DNA of 64,000 nucleotides. Origin: Rhizobium sp. WYCCWR10014 (GTDB taxonomy: Bacteria; Pseudomonadota; Alphaproteobacteria; Rhizobiales; Rhizobiaceae). A program made the position numbers and the translations under genes. This document shows positions 29,606-37,213 of the stretch, in pieces. The stretch spans positions 186,001 through 250,000 of the forward strand of contig NZ_LXFU01000024.1 of NCBI RefSeq assembly GCF_001657485.1, given 5' to 3'. Below the pieces are notes generated by a model. The model was not told where the DNA came from. It saw only the letters and a list, made by a program, of their open reading frames with translations, and ran no database searches. Each line of letters opens with the position of its first letter. Positions within the stretch are counted from its first letter, which is position 1.

Positions 29606-30055
29606 ATGACAGCCACCAACCGCATCGCCCTTTCCAGCGACCACGCCGCCATTCAGCTCCGGCAGGCCATTGCCGGCCATATCGCGGCGCAAGGCTGGAT
29701 AACGGTCGATATCGGACCGACGACGCCCGAGAGCACACACTATCCTCAGCACGGTGAAGCGGCGGCGCGGCTCGTCGCCTCCGGCGATTGCCGGTTTGGC
29801 ATCATTCTATGCGGCACCGGCCAGGGCATCATGATGGCGGCGAACAAGGTAAAGGGCATCCGTTGCGGCGTCTGCGTCGACACGTTCTCGGCCCGCATGA
29901 TCCGCCAGCACAACGATGCCAACATGCTTTCGATTGGCGTGCGCGTAGTCGGCGAAGGGCTGGCGCTCGATATCGTGGATGCATTCCTGGCCGCTCGTTT
30001 CGAGGGCGGCCGGCATGCGACGCGGGTGGGGATGATTGAGGCGCTGGAGGTGTAG
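29606..30055 (+). CDS. RpiB/LacA/LacB family sugar-phosphate isomerase
   Basis: A 149-residue isomerase, probably ribose-5-phosphate isomerase B or a related ketose-aldose isomerase. SSDHAA near residue 10, the active-site cysteine in ILCGTGQGIMMAANKV, then GIRCGVCVDTFSARMIRQHNDANML and RVVGEGLALDIVDAFL match the family. The second catalytic residue, His in RQHNDAN, is present. rpiB-like genes in rhizobia often sit with sugar or polyol operons; none is here, so the sugar is uncertain. Confidence 0.85.
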   Translation: MTATNRIALSSDHAAIQLRQAIAGHIAAQGWITVDIGPTTPESTHYPQHGEAAARLVASGDCRFGIILCGTGQGIMMAANKVKGIRCGVCVDTFSARMIRQHNDANMLSIGVRVVGEGLALDIVDAFLAARFEGGRHATRVGMIEALEV

Positions 30056-30187
30056 CGCTGTCCTTTTTTCTTCTTCTTTGGGTTGCCGCCCCGAATCCGC
30101 AAGCTGACGGATGACCGCATTGCTGTCGTTCGTTCCAGAAGATGCCGGTCGGCTATCCACCAAGCCTTGTCGTTTGCCGACGGCTCG

Positions 30188-30254
30188 ATTATGCCGAACT
30201 GCCGGATGGCCGAAAGCCCGCGTAAAGCCGCCGAATTCGGCCATGCGGCATAAT
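30188..30254. repeat. Nested inverted repeat upstream of the DUF599 gene
   Basis: Outer arms ATTATGCCG (30188-30196) and CGGCATAAT (30246-30254) and inner arms ATGGCCGAA (30206-30214) and TTCGGCCAT (30236-30244) are both perfect 9-bp complements, joined by an asymmetric internal loop and a 21-nt apical loop. The structure ends 47 bases before the DUF599 start, so it could be a leader hairpin or a degraded palindromic repeat. Confidence 0.5.
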
Positions 30255-30301
30255 CCGACTTGCGGCATAGTGGCCGCGTTCATGCGGAGACTGAATCACT
30301 G

Positions 30302-31066
30302 ATGACGACGGCGGATTATATCGCTCTGGCTTTCTTTGCCTTTGTCTGGATGGGCTATTCCTGGCTGCTGCATGGCCGCACCTTCTTCGGGCGCACCAGC
30401 CTGACCCATGCGATGACCGAACGGCGCCGGGAGTGGATTTACAATTCGCTGCGCCGCGACCTGAAGATGATCGACACGCAGATCATGGCCGGCCTGCAGA
30501 ACGGCACCGCCTTCTTCGCTTCGACTTCGATCTTCGCGATCGGCAGTTGCTTTGCTTTGCTCGGCGCGACGGAGAAGGTCGACGCCGTCTTCGCCGACCT
30601 GCCCTTCGTCTTCCATGGCGGCCATGCCGTCTTCGAGATGAAGGTCGGCGGCTTGGCAGCACTTTTCGGCTATGCCTTCTTCAAATTCGGCTGGTCCTAC
30701 CGGCTGTTCAACTACTGCACCATCCTCTTCGGCTCGATCCCGATGATGCGCGACACCGAGCGCGACATCATCGCCGCGGAGCGGGCCGCCGAACGCGTCA
30801 TCCGCATGAACGTCATTGCCGGCAGCAATTTCAACGAGGGCCTCAGGGCGATCTTCCTGTCGATCGGCTATCTCGGCTGGTTCATCAACCCCTATGTCTT
30901 CATGCTGACGACGGCGACCGTCATCTTCGTGCTTGCACGGCGGCAGTTCTTCTCGGAGGCGCGGCTGGCGATCATGGATGCCGGCCCGCCATCAAATCTC
31001 CACCTTTCTGCTATTCGCCGCGATATGCCGTCGAGCGACGGACGTGATTTGCCCGAGGGATTTTGA
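30302..31066 (+). CDS. DUF599 family membrane protein
   Basis: A 254-residue membrane protein of the DUF599 family. Hydrophobic segments lie near residues 6-24, 70-95, 115-140 and 190-215, and the loop with RREWIYNSLRRDLKMIDTQIMAGLQNGTAFFAST is the conserved family core. Function unknown. Its TGA stop overlaps the ATG of the next gene (TGATG at 31064-31068), so the two membrane proteins are translationally coupled. Confidence 0.78.
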   Translation: MTTADYIALAFFAFVWMGYSWLLHGRTFFGRTSLTHAMTERRREWIYNSLRRDLKMIDTQIMAGLQNGTAFFASTSIFAIGSCFALLGATEKVDAVFADLPFVFHGGHAVFEMKVGGLAALFGYAFFKFGWSYRLFNYCTILFGSIPMMRDTERDIIAAERAAERVIRMNVIAGSNFNEGLRAIFLSIGYLGWFINPYVFMLTTATVIFVLARRQFFSEARLAIMDAGPPSNLHLSAIRRDMPSSDGRDLPEGF

Positions 31067-32055
31067 TGACATTGCCGGCAAGGGAAGCCGATGCGGCAGC
31101 AAAACCGCCGCGCATCGGTCTATTGGATACGGCGCGCGGCGTCGCGCTGATCGCCATGGCGAGCTACCATTTCAGCTGGGACATGGAGTTCATGGGCTAT
31201 CTCGCGCCAGGCACGGCCGAGACCGGCTGGCTGAAGATCTATGCCCGGGCGATCGCCACGACCTTTCTCTTCATCGTCGGCATCAGCCTGGTGCTGTCGA
31301 GCAGGCCTGAGATTCGCTGGCCCTCCTTCTGGAAGCGCTTCGGCATGATCGCCGCGGCAGCCGCGGTGATCTCGATCGCCACGCGCATCGCAATGCCGAA
31401 CGAGTGGATCTATTTCGGCATCCTGCATTGTATCGCGGTGCTCACGCTCATCGGCGTCGTTTTCTTGAGACTGCCGCTCGCCTTCACGCTCATCGCCACG
31501 CTCGCGCTCCTCGCCGCCTGGATCACCGATAATTTCGGGCCACCCGGCCTGCTTCGCTCATCCTTCTTCGATCCGCGCTATCTCGCCTGGATCGGTCTTG
31601 CCGTGGCGCCGGAACGGTCCAACGACTACGTGCCGCTGTTTCCCTGGGCAACGCCCTTCTTCGCTGGATTGAGTATCGCCTCGATTGCCATCAGAACCAG
31701 GCTGCTGCACCGGCTTGCCGCCGTCGGCACCGGCTCCTGGTGGCCGGCAAGGCTCGGCCGTCACAGCCTTGCCTTCTATCTGACCCATCAGCCGGTATTG
31801 ATCGCCATCGCCTATGGGCTTTCCCTGGTCGTCCCGCCGCAAGCCCCGGATCCGGTCGCAACTTACCTAAGGCAATGCAACGCCTCTTGCGTCATGCAGC
31901 AAGGCGAAGCGCTCTGCCACAGCTTCTGCCAGTGCACTCTGGGGAAATTGCAGGCGCAAGCCCTGTTCACGCCGCTGCAGGAGGGCGCGATCGACATACA
32001 GAACGACGAGCGGGTGCAGACAATCGCTGCCGAATGCAGCGCCGAGGCTGAATGA
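31066..32055 (+). CDS. DUF1624 (heparan-alpha-glucosaminide N-acetyltransferase-like) membrane protein
   Basis: A 329-residue polytopic protein with the DUF1624/HGSNAT catalytic-like N-terminus: GLLDTARGVALIAMASYHFSWD, then FLFIVGISLVLSS. About eight transmembrane helices are seen. Human HGSNAT transfers acetyl from cytosolic acetyl-CoA across a membrane; the bacterial substrate is unknown. An unusual C-terminal part (about residues 265-295) has a cysteine cluster CNASC, then CHSFCQC, in the pattern Cx3C-x8-Cx3C-xC, on a segment outside the membrane. The gene is coupled to the DUF599 gene. Confidence 0.75.
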   Translation: MTLPAREADAAAKPPRIGLLDTARGVALIAMASYHFSWDMEFMGYLAPGTAETGWLKIYARAIATTFLFIVGISLVLSSRPEIRWPSFWKRFGMIAAAAAVISIATRIAMPNEWIYFGILHCIAVLTLIGVVFLRLPLAFTLIATLALLAAWITDNFGPPGLLRSSFFDPRYLAWIGLAVAPERSNDYVPLFPWATPFFAGLSIASIAIRTRLLHRLAAVGTGSWWPARLGRHSLAFYLTHQPVLIAIAYGLSLVVPPQAPDPVATYLRQCNASCVMQQGEALCHSFCQCTLGKLQAQALFTPLQEGAIDIQNDERVQTIAAECSAEAE

Positions 32056-32079
32056 ATTCGCCGACAATACGGCGCGTGA

Positions 32080-32472
32080 TCAGGTAGTGACGCCGATTTC
32101 GGCGAGGCGGCCGAGGCAGGTCTCTTCGATAGCGTCGAGTTCCGCCAGCGTGTCGTCGATATCCTTGCGCTTCTGGCGCAGGTCGTCGCGCTTCTCGTCG
32201 ACGCGCTTCATCAGGAGCTTCAACTGGCCGAGTTCGCCCGGCGGCTCCTTGTAGACCTGGATGATCTCACGGATCTCCGCGATGGTGAAGCCGATGCGCC
32301 GGCCGCGCAGGATTTCCCCGATCAGCCGCCGGTCGGCTTGCCGGAACAGACGCGTGCGCCCGCGCCGCTCCGGATGGATCAGTCCCTCGTCCTCGTAGAA
32401 CCGGAGCGTGCGCGTCGAGACCCCGAATTCGCGCGTCAGTTCCGTTATGCTATAATATTTGTTCACCGGCAT
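32080..32472 (-). CDS. MerR family transcriptional regulator
   Basis: A 130-residue regulator. The winged helix-turn-helix is at residues 7-42 (YSITELTREFGVSTRTLRFYEDEG, with wing RGRTRLFRQADRR) and a coiled-coil dimerisation helix follows at about residues 75-118. Only one cysteine is present, so it is not a metal or redox sensor of the SoxR or CueR type. The family pattern is closer to MerR proteins that control acyl-CoA or branched-chain catabolism (LiuR-like), an inference. An operator-like palindrome within its own promoter (32502-32525) suggests autoregulation. Confidence 0.85.
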   Translation of the reverse strand: MPVNKYYSITELTREFGVSTRTLRFYEDEGLIHPERRGRTRLFRQADRRLIGEILRGRRIGFTIAEIREIIQVYKEPPGELGQLKLLMKRVDEKRDDLRQKRKDIDDTLAELDAIEETCLGRLAEIGVTT

Positions 32473-32496
32473 GTGTTCCCCGTCGTCGGACAGACG

Positions 32497-32525
32497 ATAA
32501 TATTGACTTTTACGTAATAGTCAAT
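32497..32525 (-). promoter_or_regulatory. merR-type promoter with overlapping operator palindrome
   Basis: On the minus strand a -35 box TTGACT (32519-32524) and a -10 box TATTAT (32497-32502) are separated by 16 bases. The spacer and -35 form a 24-bp palindrome centred on ACGT (32502-32525) with eleven of twelve positions symmetric. MerR regulators bind such palindromes within the promoter spacer. The position 25 bases before the start codon points to autoregulation. Confidence 0.65.
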
Positions 32526-32536
32526 TTTTGGGCGGT

Positions 32537-33952
32537 TCAGATGCCGAACCACCAGGTGGCGATACCAAGAAAGGCGAAGAAGCCGGTACAGTCCGTCACC
32601 GTCGTGACGAAGACGGAAGAGGCGATCGCCGGATCGGCTCCCATCTTGTCGAGCAGCAGCGGCAGCAGGATGCCGGCAAGGGCTGCCGCCATCAGGTTGA
32701 TGACCATCGCCGCCGCAATCACCCCGCCGAGCTGGTAGTCGTGGAACCAGGTCCCGGCGATCGCGCCCATGATCGTCGCGAAGACGATGCCGTTGAGGAC
32801 GCCGACGCCCGCCTCCCTGCGGATGATGCGGCCGGCATTGTAGATGTCGAGGTCGCGGGTCGCGAGCGCGCGCACCGTCACCGTCATCGTCTGCGTGCCG
32901 GCATTGCCGCCCATCGAGGCGACGATCGGCATCAGCACCGCAAGCGCGATCATCTTCTCGATCGAGCCGTCGAACAGGCCGATGACGCTTGCCGACAACA
33001 TCGCCGTGCCGAGGTTGATCAAAAGCCACAGGAAGCGCGAACGCACCGTCGAGAGCACATTGTCCGACAGCTCTTCGTCGCCGACACCGCCAAGGCGCTT
33101 GATGTCCTCATCCGCCTCCTCGTGGATGACGTCGACGACGTCGTCGATGGTCAGCACGCCGACCAGCCGGCCGTTTTCGTCGACGACGGCGGCCGAGAGA
33201 AGGTCGTACTGCTCGAAGAGCTGGGCCGCCTCCTCCTGGTCCATCTCGGCCGGAACCGGATGGTTGGTCTCGCGCATGATCTGCTCGATCTTCGTCTGCC
33301 GCTTGGTGCGCAGGATCTGGTCGAGATCGACGGCGCCGAGCAGCTTGAAGGTCGGATCGATGACGAAGATCTGCGAGAAGGAATAGGGCAGATCCTCCTC
33401 GTCGCGCATGTAGTCGATCGTCTGGCCGACCGTCCAGAATGGCGGCACGGCGACGAATTCGGTCTGCATCCGGCGCCCGGCAGAGCTTTCGGGATAGTCG
33501 AGCGCCCGGCGCAGCCGCACCCGCTCGGTGAACGGCAGCTGGGCGAGGATCTCTTCCCGGTCCTCCTTGTCGAGGTCTTCGAGAATGTAGACGGCATCAT
33601 CCGAATCGAGCTCGCCGATCGCGGCGGCGATCTGCGCGTTCGGCATCTGGTCGACGATTTCGCGGCGGATCGCCTCGTCGACCTCGGTCAGCGCCGTCAT
33701 GTCGAAATCGTCGCCGAGCAGGCGCACCAGCGCCAGGCGCTGATCCGGCTGGATCGATTCCAGCAGATCGCCTATTTCGGATTCATGCAGGCGGGCAACG
33801 TTCTGGCGCAGGAACAGCGTGTCGCGGTCGGCGATCGCAGCACCGACGAGCGCCAGGAAATCGCCGCGGACATTGCCGTCCTCGTCGTAGATATCGGCTT
33901 CCTCGTCATCGGGACGCCTGCGAATGCGGTCTTCCCCATCGGTCGTCGTCAT
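32537..33952 (-). CDS. mgtE: Magnesium transporter MgtE
   Basis: A 471-residue Mg2+ channel/transporter. The acidic N domain has helical repeats with DLLESIQPDQRLAL, EEILAQLPFTERVRLRRAL and SSAGRRMQTEF. Two CBS domains (about residues 150-275) sense cytosolic Mg2+. The membrane domain has five helices, with the pore motif NAGTQTMTVTVRALATRDL near residue 345 as in MgtE. The start ATG at 33952 (MTTTDGEDRI) is chosen over 33967. No M-box leader could be identified in the 5' region. Confidence 0.93.
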   Translation of the reverse strand: MTTTDGEDRIRRRPDDEEADIYDEDGNVRGDFLALVGAAIADRDTLFLRQNVARLHESEIGDLLESIQPDQRLALVRLLGDDFDMTALTEVDEAIRREIVDQMPNAQIAAAIGELDSDDAVYILEDLDKEDREEILAQLPFTERVRLRRALDYPESSAGRRMQTEFVAVPPFWTVGQTIDYMRDEEDLPYSFSQIFVIDPTFKLLGAVDLDQILRTKRQTKIEQIMRETNHPVPAEMDQEEAAQLFEQYDLLSAAVVDENGRLVGVLTIDDVVDVIHEEADEDIKRLGGVGDEELSDNVLSTVRSRFLWLLINLGTAMLSASVIGLFDGSIEKMIALAVLMPIVASMGGNAGTQTMTVTVRALATRDLDIYNAGRIIRREAGVGVLNGIVFATIMGAIAGTWFHDYQLGGVIAAAMVINLMAAALAGILLPLLLDKMGADPAIASSVFVTTVTDCTGFFAFLGIATWWFGI

Positions 33953-34194
33953 CTGCCGCCCTCGCATCTGGTTCGAATTTCAACGACTGCCGCGCCGCAT
34001 TCGCAAATGTCGGCCGAAAACACATTGTCAACAAGCGGATAAGCGAATCCCGCGCGATGCTCCCGCAGCCGGAATTCTTGGCCCCTGCTAGCCCAAAGCA
34101 TCCGTGTCGTAAAGCGGCAAACCGTGCTTCCTGATGACAATGCACGCGGCCGGCGATAGTTTCCTCACCCGTCCAAGCAGAGGAAGCCTGCCCC

Positions 34195-34689
34195 ATGCCC
34201 ATCCGTCCGATTCTGCGTTATCCGCATCCGGGCCTCAAGACTGTCTGCGCGCCGGTGACGGTCTTCGATTCCTCGCTCACAGCGCTTGCCGAGGACCTGC
34301 TGGCGACGATGCGCGCAGCCCCCGGCGTCGGCATCACCGCCGCCCATATCGGCGTCTTCAGTCGTGTCACGGTGCTGGAACTCGAAAAGGCCGACGGCGT
34401 GCGCCTTTACGTCAATCCTCATATCACCTGGTTTTCGAAGGAGACGATGAACCATGCCGAAGGCAGCGTCTCGATGCCCGGCGCGACAGACGAGGTCACC
34501 CGCCCGCGGGCGATCCGCTTCCGCTATCAGGATGCCGGGGGCGCCGTACACGAGGAGGGTGCCGAGGATTTCCTCGCCATCTGCATCCAGCACGAAGTCG
34601 ACCAGCTCGACGGCATTTTCTGGCTGCAGCGCCTCTCCCGGCTGAAGCGCGACCGTCTCGTGAAGAAATGGGAGAAGGCCCAAGGCTGA
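34195..34689 (+). CDS. Peptide deformylase-like protein lacking metal ligands
   Basis: A 164-residue protein with the peptide deformylase fold. All three catalytic motifs occur in order but are altered: motif 1 GVGITAAHIG (residues 44-53) has His where Gln50 of E. coli PDF lies; motif 2 EGSVSMPG (89-96) has Ser91 in place of the metal-binding Cys; motif 3 HEVDQLDG (133-140) has Gln137 in place of the second metal-binding His. Without Cys and one His the active site should not bind iron or zinc normally, so a deformylase reaction on N-formyl-Met is unlikely. The fold may keep another function. Codon usage is normal and there is no frameshift, so it is not a decaying gene. Confidence 0.8.
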   Translation: MPIRPILRYPHPGLKTVCAPVTVFDSSLTALAEDLLATMRAAPGVGITAAHIGVFSRVTVLELEKADGVRLYVNPHITWFSKETMNHAEGSVSMPGATDEVTRPRAIRFRYQDAGGAVHEEGAEDFLAICIQHEVDQLDGIFWLQRLSRLKRDRLVKKWEKAQG

Positions 34690-34720
34690 CAATCAAGGCT
34701 GACAATCACGGCTGACAAAT
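34681..34720. repeat. 13-bp tandem repeats across the deformylase-like stop codon
   Basis: Two identical 13-base units (34681-34693 and 34694-34706, CAAGGCTGACAAT) and a third with two changes (34707-34720). The TGA at 34687-34689 ends the gene inside unit one, so the duplications are downstream of it in effect and do not alter the protein. Confidence 0.7.
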
Positions 34721-34732
34721 CGCCGTCCATGC

Positions 34733-34757
34733 CGAACCATTCGCCGTTGCCGGCGTT
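34733..34757 (+). promoter_or_regulatory. Possible EcfG (RpoE2) general-stress promoter
   Basis: CGAAC at 34733-34737 and CGTT at 34754-34757 are separated by 16 bases, matching the rhizobial EcfG pattern GGAAC-N16/17-CGTT except for the first base. The position, 29 bases before the BON-protein start, is suitable. BON proteins are known stress-regulon members in rhizobia. Confidence 0.45.
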
Positions 34758-34785
34758 TCCAGCAAAGAAACAAGGAGCGAGTGCA

Positions 34786-35304
34786 ATGGCAAGGATCGGT
34801 GACAAGACCCAGTTTTCCCGGGAGAAGCCTGAGCTTTCCCGGGAGGAAGATTATCGCGACCTCGAAGAGCGCAATCTCGACGACGGCTGGCCCTATGCCG
34901 ATGGCAGCGGCGCCGGCACCGGCGGCCCGGATAATCGTCCTTACGGCGAGACCGCGGCCAATTTCGACAGCGATCCCAACAAGGGTTTCCGGATAGATGG
35001 CACGGATGAAGACGGCAACGAGAACCGCCTGAAAGATTCTCTGCGCGCCGATACGATCGACCGCGATGAAAGCGACGATCTCGAAGCGCGGGTGAACGAC
35101 AATCTCGAAAACATTCCCGAGGTCGACATCGACAGCATCGAGGTTCATGCAGACGGTCACGTCGTTACTCTGGAAGGGTCGGTGGAGACGATCGGCATCG
35201 CTCGCAAGGTCGAACTCGGCGCGCTGTCGGTCGACGGCGTCCGTCATGTCCGCAACAAGTTGCAGCTGACCGGTGTCGATGCGCATATTCCGAACGAGGA
35301 CTGA
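34786..35304 (+). CDS. BON domain-containing protein
   Basis: A 172-residue, acidic protein. The C-terminal 75 residues form a single BON domain (LEARVNDNLENIPEVDIDSIEV, then GHVVTLEGSVETIGIARKVELG, GVRHVRNKLQL). The N-terminal hundred residues are polar and probably disordered (SREEDYRDLEERNLDDG, PYADGSGAGTGGPDN). No signal peptide is seen, unlike OsmY-type BON proteins, so it is probably cytoplasmic. AAGGAG precedes ATG 34786. A stress-type promoter element may lie 30 bases upstream. Confidence 0.82.
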   Translation: MARIGDKTQFSREKPELSREEDYRDLEERNLDDGWPYADGSGAGTGGPDNRPYGETAANFDSDPNKGFRIDGTDEDGNENRLKDSLRADTIDRDESDDLEARVNDNLENIPEVDIDSIEVHADGHVVTLEGSVETIGIARKVELGALSVDGVRHVRNKLQLTGVDAHIPNED

Positions 35305-35620
35305 CTTCACGCACAGCGCAGATCTTCAACGGGAGGGCTGCCGCCTTCCGTTGATGATCGTGCTCAACATTACAGAATGTTAACAATTTACGATTGTAGC
35401 AACAACTGTCTTATTCATGAGACCAATTGCCGATTTCTGTTAGGCGGCTTCTGTCACGACAACGTCAATTCCGTTGACAACACTGTGATTTCATTTGGAC
35501 AAATGGTCGCGGCCGCGCCGCCACATTATCACAAAATTGCCTGAATTGGGGCGCGAACTCGTGTGTGCCGAGGGTTAGTTTATGTTGTGGAATTCAACAG
35601 CAGATTGAGGAGATAAACCC
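35305..35620. other. Intergenic region upstream of the small exported protein gene
   Basis: A 316-base gap without a recognisable gene. Its start has an imperfect inverted repeat (35330-35360: TCAACGGGAGG facing CCTTCCGTTGA) that may end the BON transcript. The remainder is AT-rich and contains a TTGACA at 35474-35479, a candidate -35 element, without an obvious -10 partner. GAGGAGA eight bases before 35621 is the ribosome-binding site of the next gene. Confidence 0.4.
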
Positions 35621-35986
35621 ATGCGCATCAAATTTGCCCTTGCCGCGTCCCTGTTCGCCGTCAGCCTTGCAGGCGCTGCCTTCGCCCAGCCGACCTATTC
35701 CGACGACTACACCAATGACAGCGACGGCTTCGCCCCGAGCCCGATGTCGAAGCCGGCTCCGGTCCACTACAGCAGCCACAAGGCCCCGGCCTATTCCAGC
35801 GACTACACCAACGACAGCGACGGCTTCGCCCCGAGCGCCATGGCAGCTCCTGTCGTCGACAAGACCGCAACGGCCAGCATCAACTCCCTGCCCCCATGCC
35901 ACAGCATGATTGGCCCGAAGGGCTCCCACACCAAGGGTGCAGACAGCGGCGCCTCCCGCACCGAAGCATGCCGCGCGACGCATTGA
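35621..35986 (+). CDS. Small exported protein with tandem DYTNDSDGFAPS repeats
   Basis: A 121-residue secreted or periplasmic protein I cannot assign to a family. A signal peptide covers residues 1-22 (LAASLFAVSLAGAAFA). The mature part has a 30-residue unit repeated twice: SDDYTNDSDGFAPSPM at about 27-42 and SSDYTNDSDGFAPSAM at about 58-73, the DNA of the two differing at few positions. A C-terminal region has a pair of cysteines (LPPCHSM and EACRATH). The Asp/Asn-rich motif could bind Ca2+, an inference. The gene is followed by a bidirectional terminator. Confidence 0.72.
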   Translation: MRIKFALAASLFAVSLAGAAFAQPTYSDDYTNDSDGFAPSPMSKPAPVHYSSHKAPAYSSDYTNDSDGFAPSAMAAPVVDKTATASINSLPPCHSMIGPKGSHTKGADSGASRTEACRATH

Positions 35987-36033
35987 TCCGATAAAGACTG
36001 GGATCCGATAACGGCTGGGATCCGACAAAAGAG
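35985..36033. repeat. 17-bp tandem repeats just past the stop codon
   Basis: Units GATCCGATAAAGACTGG (35985-36001) and GATCCGATAACGGCTGG (36002-36018) are followed by a partial third copy (36019-36026). The first unit overlaps the TGA stop of the upstream gene. Confidence 0.65.
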
Positions 36034-36060
36034 AAGGGCCGGAAACGGCCCTTCTCTTTT
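36027..36060. terminator. Bidirectional intrinsic terminator
   Basis: A perfect 11-bp stem (GAGAAGGGCCG at 36031-36041 with its complement at 36046-36056), a GAAA loop, A-run on the left and T-run on the right. It can stop both the rightward transcript from the exported-protein gene and the leftward lipB transcript. Confidence 0.85.
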
Positions 36061-36100
36061 CAATCCATCTCTATACGCTCGGCGAGCGTTCCCTAAAGCG

Positions 36101-36820
36101 TCATGTTTCCAGCGTCGTTTCGCCGAAAACCGCCTCGAAGGCGGTGCGCAGCCGGATATCGACATCAGCCATCATCACAGGCAGGCCGAGATCGACGAGG
36201 CTGGTCACGCCATAGGCTGAGATCCCGCAGGGCACGATGCCGCCGAAATGATCGAGATCGGGGTCGACGTTGAGCGACAGTCCGTGGAAAGTCACCCATT
36301 TCCGCAGCCTTATGCCGAGGGCGGCGATCTTGTCCTCGGCCATCGTCCCATCGGCCAGCAATGGCTTTTCCGGCCGGCGCACCCAGACGCCGACGCGATC
36401 CTCACGTCGCTCGCCGCGCACATTCATCATGTCGAGCGTGCGGATGACGACATCTTCGAGGGCGGCGACGAAGGCGCGCACGTCCTGACGCCGCCTCTTC
36501 AGATCGAGCATGACATAAGCGACGCGTTGCCCGGGTCCATGATAGGTGTATTCGCCGCCACGCCCAGTCGCAAAGACCGGAAACCGGTTCGGCTGGACGA
36601 GGTCCCTCGCATTGGCGCTGGTGCCGGCGGTATAAAGCGGCGGATGTTCGACGAGCCAGACGAGTTCATCACCGCCATCGGCGATTACCGCCACCTCGCG
36701 CTCCATCGTCTCCACCGCCTCCTCATAGGGAACGAGACCGTCGGCGATGCGCCAGCGTACCGGCCGGGTTCCGAGTTGGGGAAGCATGGAAAATTCGAGA
36801 TCGGTGCGAAGCATGGCCAT
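36101..36820 (-). CDS. lipB: Octanoyltransferase (lipoyl(octanoyl) transferase)
   Basis: Transfers octanoyl from ACP to lipoate-dependent enzymes, first step of lipoate synthesis. The 239-residue protein has [22 protein letters not shown] (HGPGQ motif), the catalytic Lys in [19 protein letters not shown] and the catalytic Cys in GIVPCGIS. Its target proteins in this window include GcvH. The start is at 36820 (MAMLRTD) or at 36814. It is divergent from tRNA-Leu. Confidence 0.93.
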   Translation of the reverse strand: MAMLRTDLEFSMLPQLGTRPVRWRIADGLVPYEEAVETMEREVAVIADGGDELVWLVEHPPLYTAGTSANARDLVQPNRFPVFATGRGGEYTYHGPGQRVAYVMLDLKRRRQDVRAFVAALEDVVIRTLDMMNVRGERREDRVGVWVRRPEKPLLADGTMAEDKIAALGIRLRKWVTFHGLSLNVDPDLDHFGGIVPCGISAYGVTSLVDLGLPVMMADVDIRLRTAFEAVFGETTLET

Positions 36821-37001
36821 TCCTTGCCGCTCTCCCCGAAATGCCTGAAAAAAGGGGCGGCAGCACAGCTATATGGACCCGTTTCGGGGCCAATTCAAAT
36901 GCTGTGAGCGGTTTTCAAAAAAACTGTCATATCGCCCTTGTGCACCCCAGATGCTTTTGCTACATGCTGCCCCGCCGACGCAAATCGGCACCTACCACGA
37001 T

Positions 37002-37086
37002 GCGGTCGTGGCGGAATTGGTAGACGCGCAGCGTTGAGGTCGCTGTGGGGCAACCCGTGGAAGTTCGAGTCTTCTCGACCGCACCA
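37002..37086 (+). tRNA. tRNA-Leu (anticodon GAG)
   Basis: An 85-base class II tRNA: acceptor arms GCGGTCG (37002) and CGACCGC (37076-37082), anticodon stem CAGCG/CGCTG around loop TTGAGGT giving anticodon GAG, a long variable arm (37050-37062 region), a T-arm with GTTCGAGTC, and an encoded CCA end at 37084-37086. Confidence 0.95.
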
Positions 37087-37213
37087 TTTCCCTTCAGGGA
37101 AACGCTCTCTAAGCGACGATTTCGATTTTACCTCGAAGCTATTGGCGGCTGCTCGGCTTGATTGCCTGGCCTGCCCATGGTTGATGGCGTCATCCTTGCA
37201 AGAATCGGCAGCC

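Noticed and set aside
34681..36033. CRISPR array
   Set aside because: Repeats are adjacent without spacers, have two to three copies and differ in unit length.
36840..37001. A small ORF upstream of tRNA-Leu (36841-37023)
   Set aside because: It runs into the tRNA, has no ribosome site and no similarity that I can recognise.
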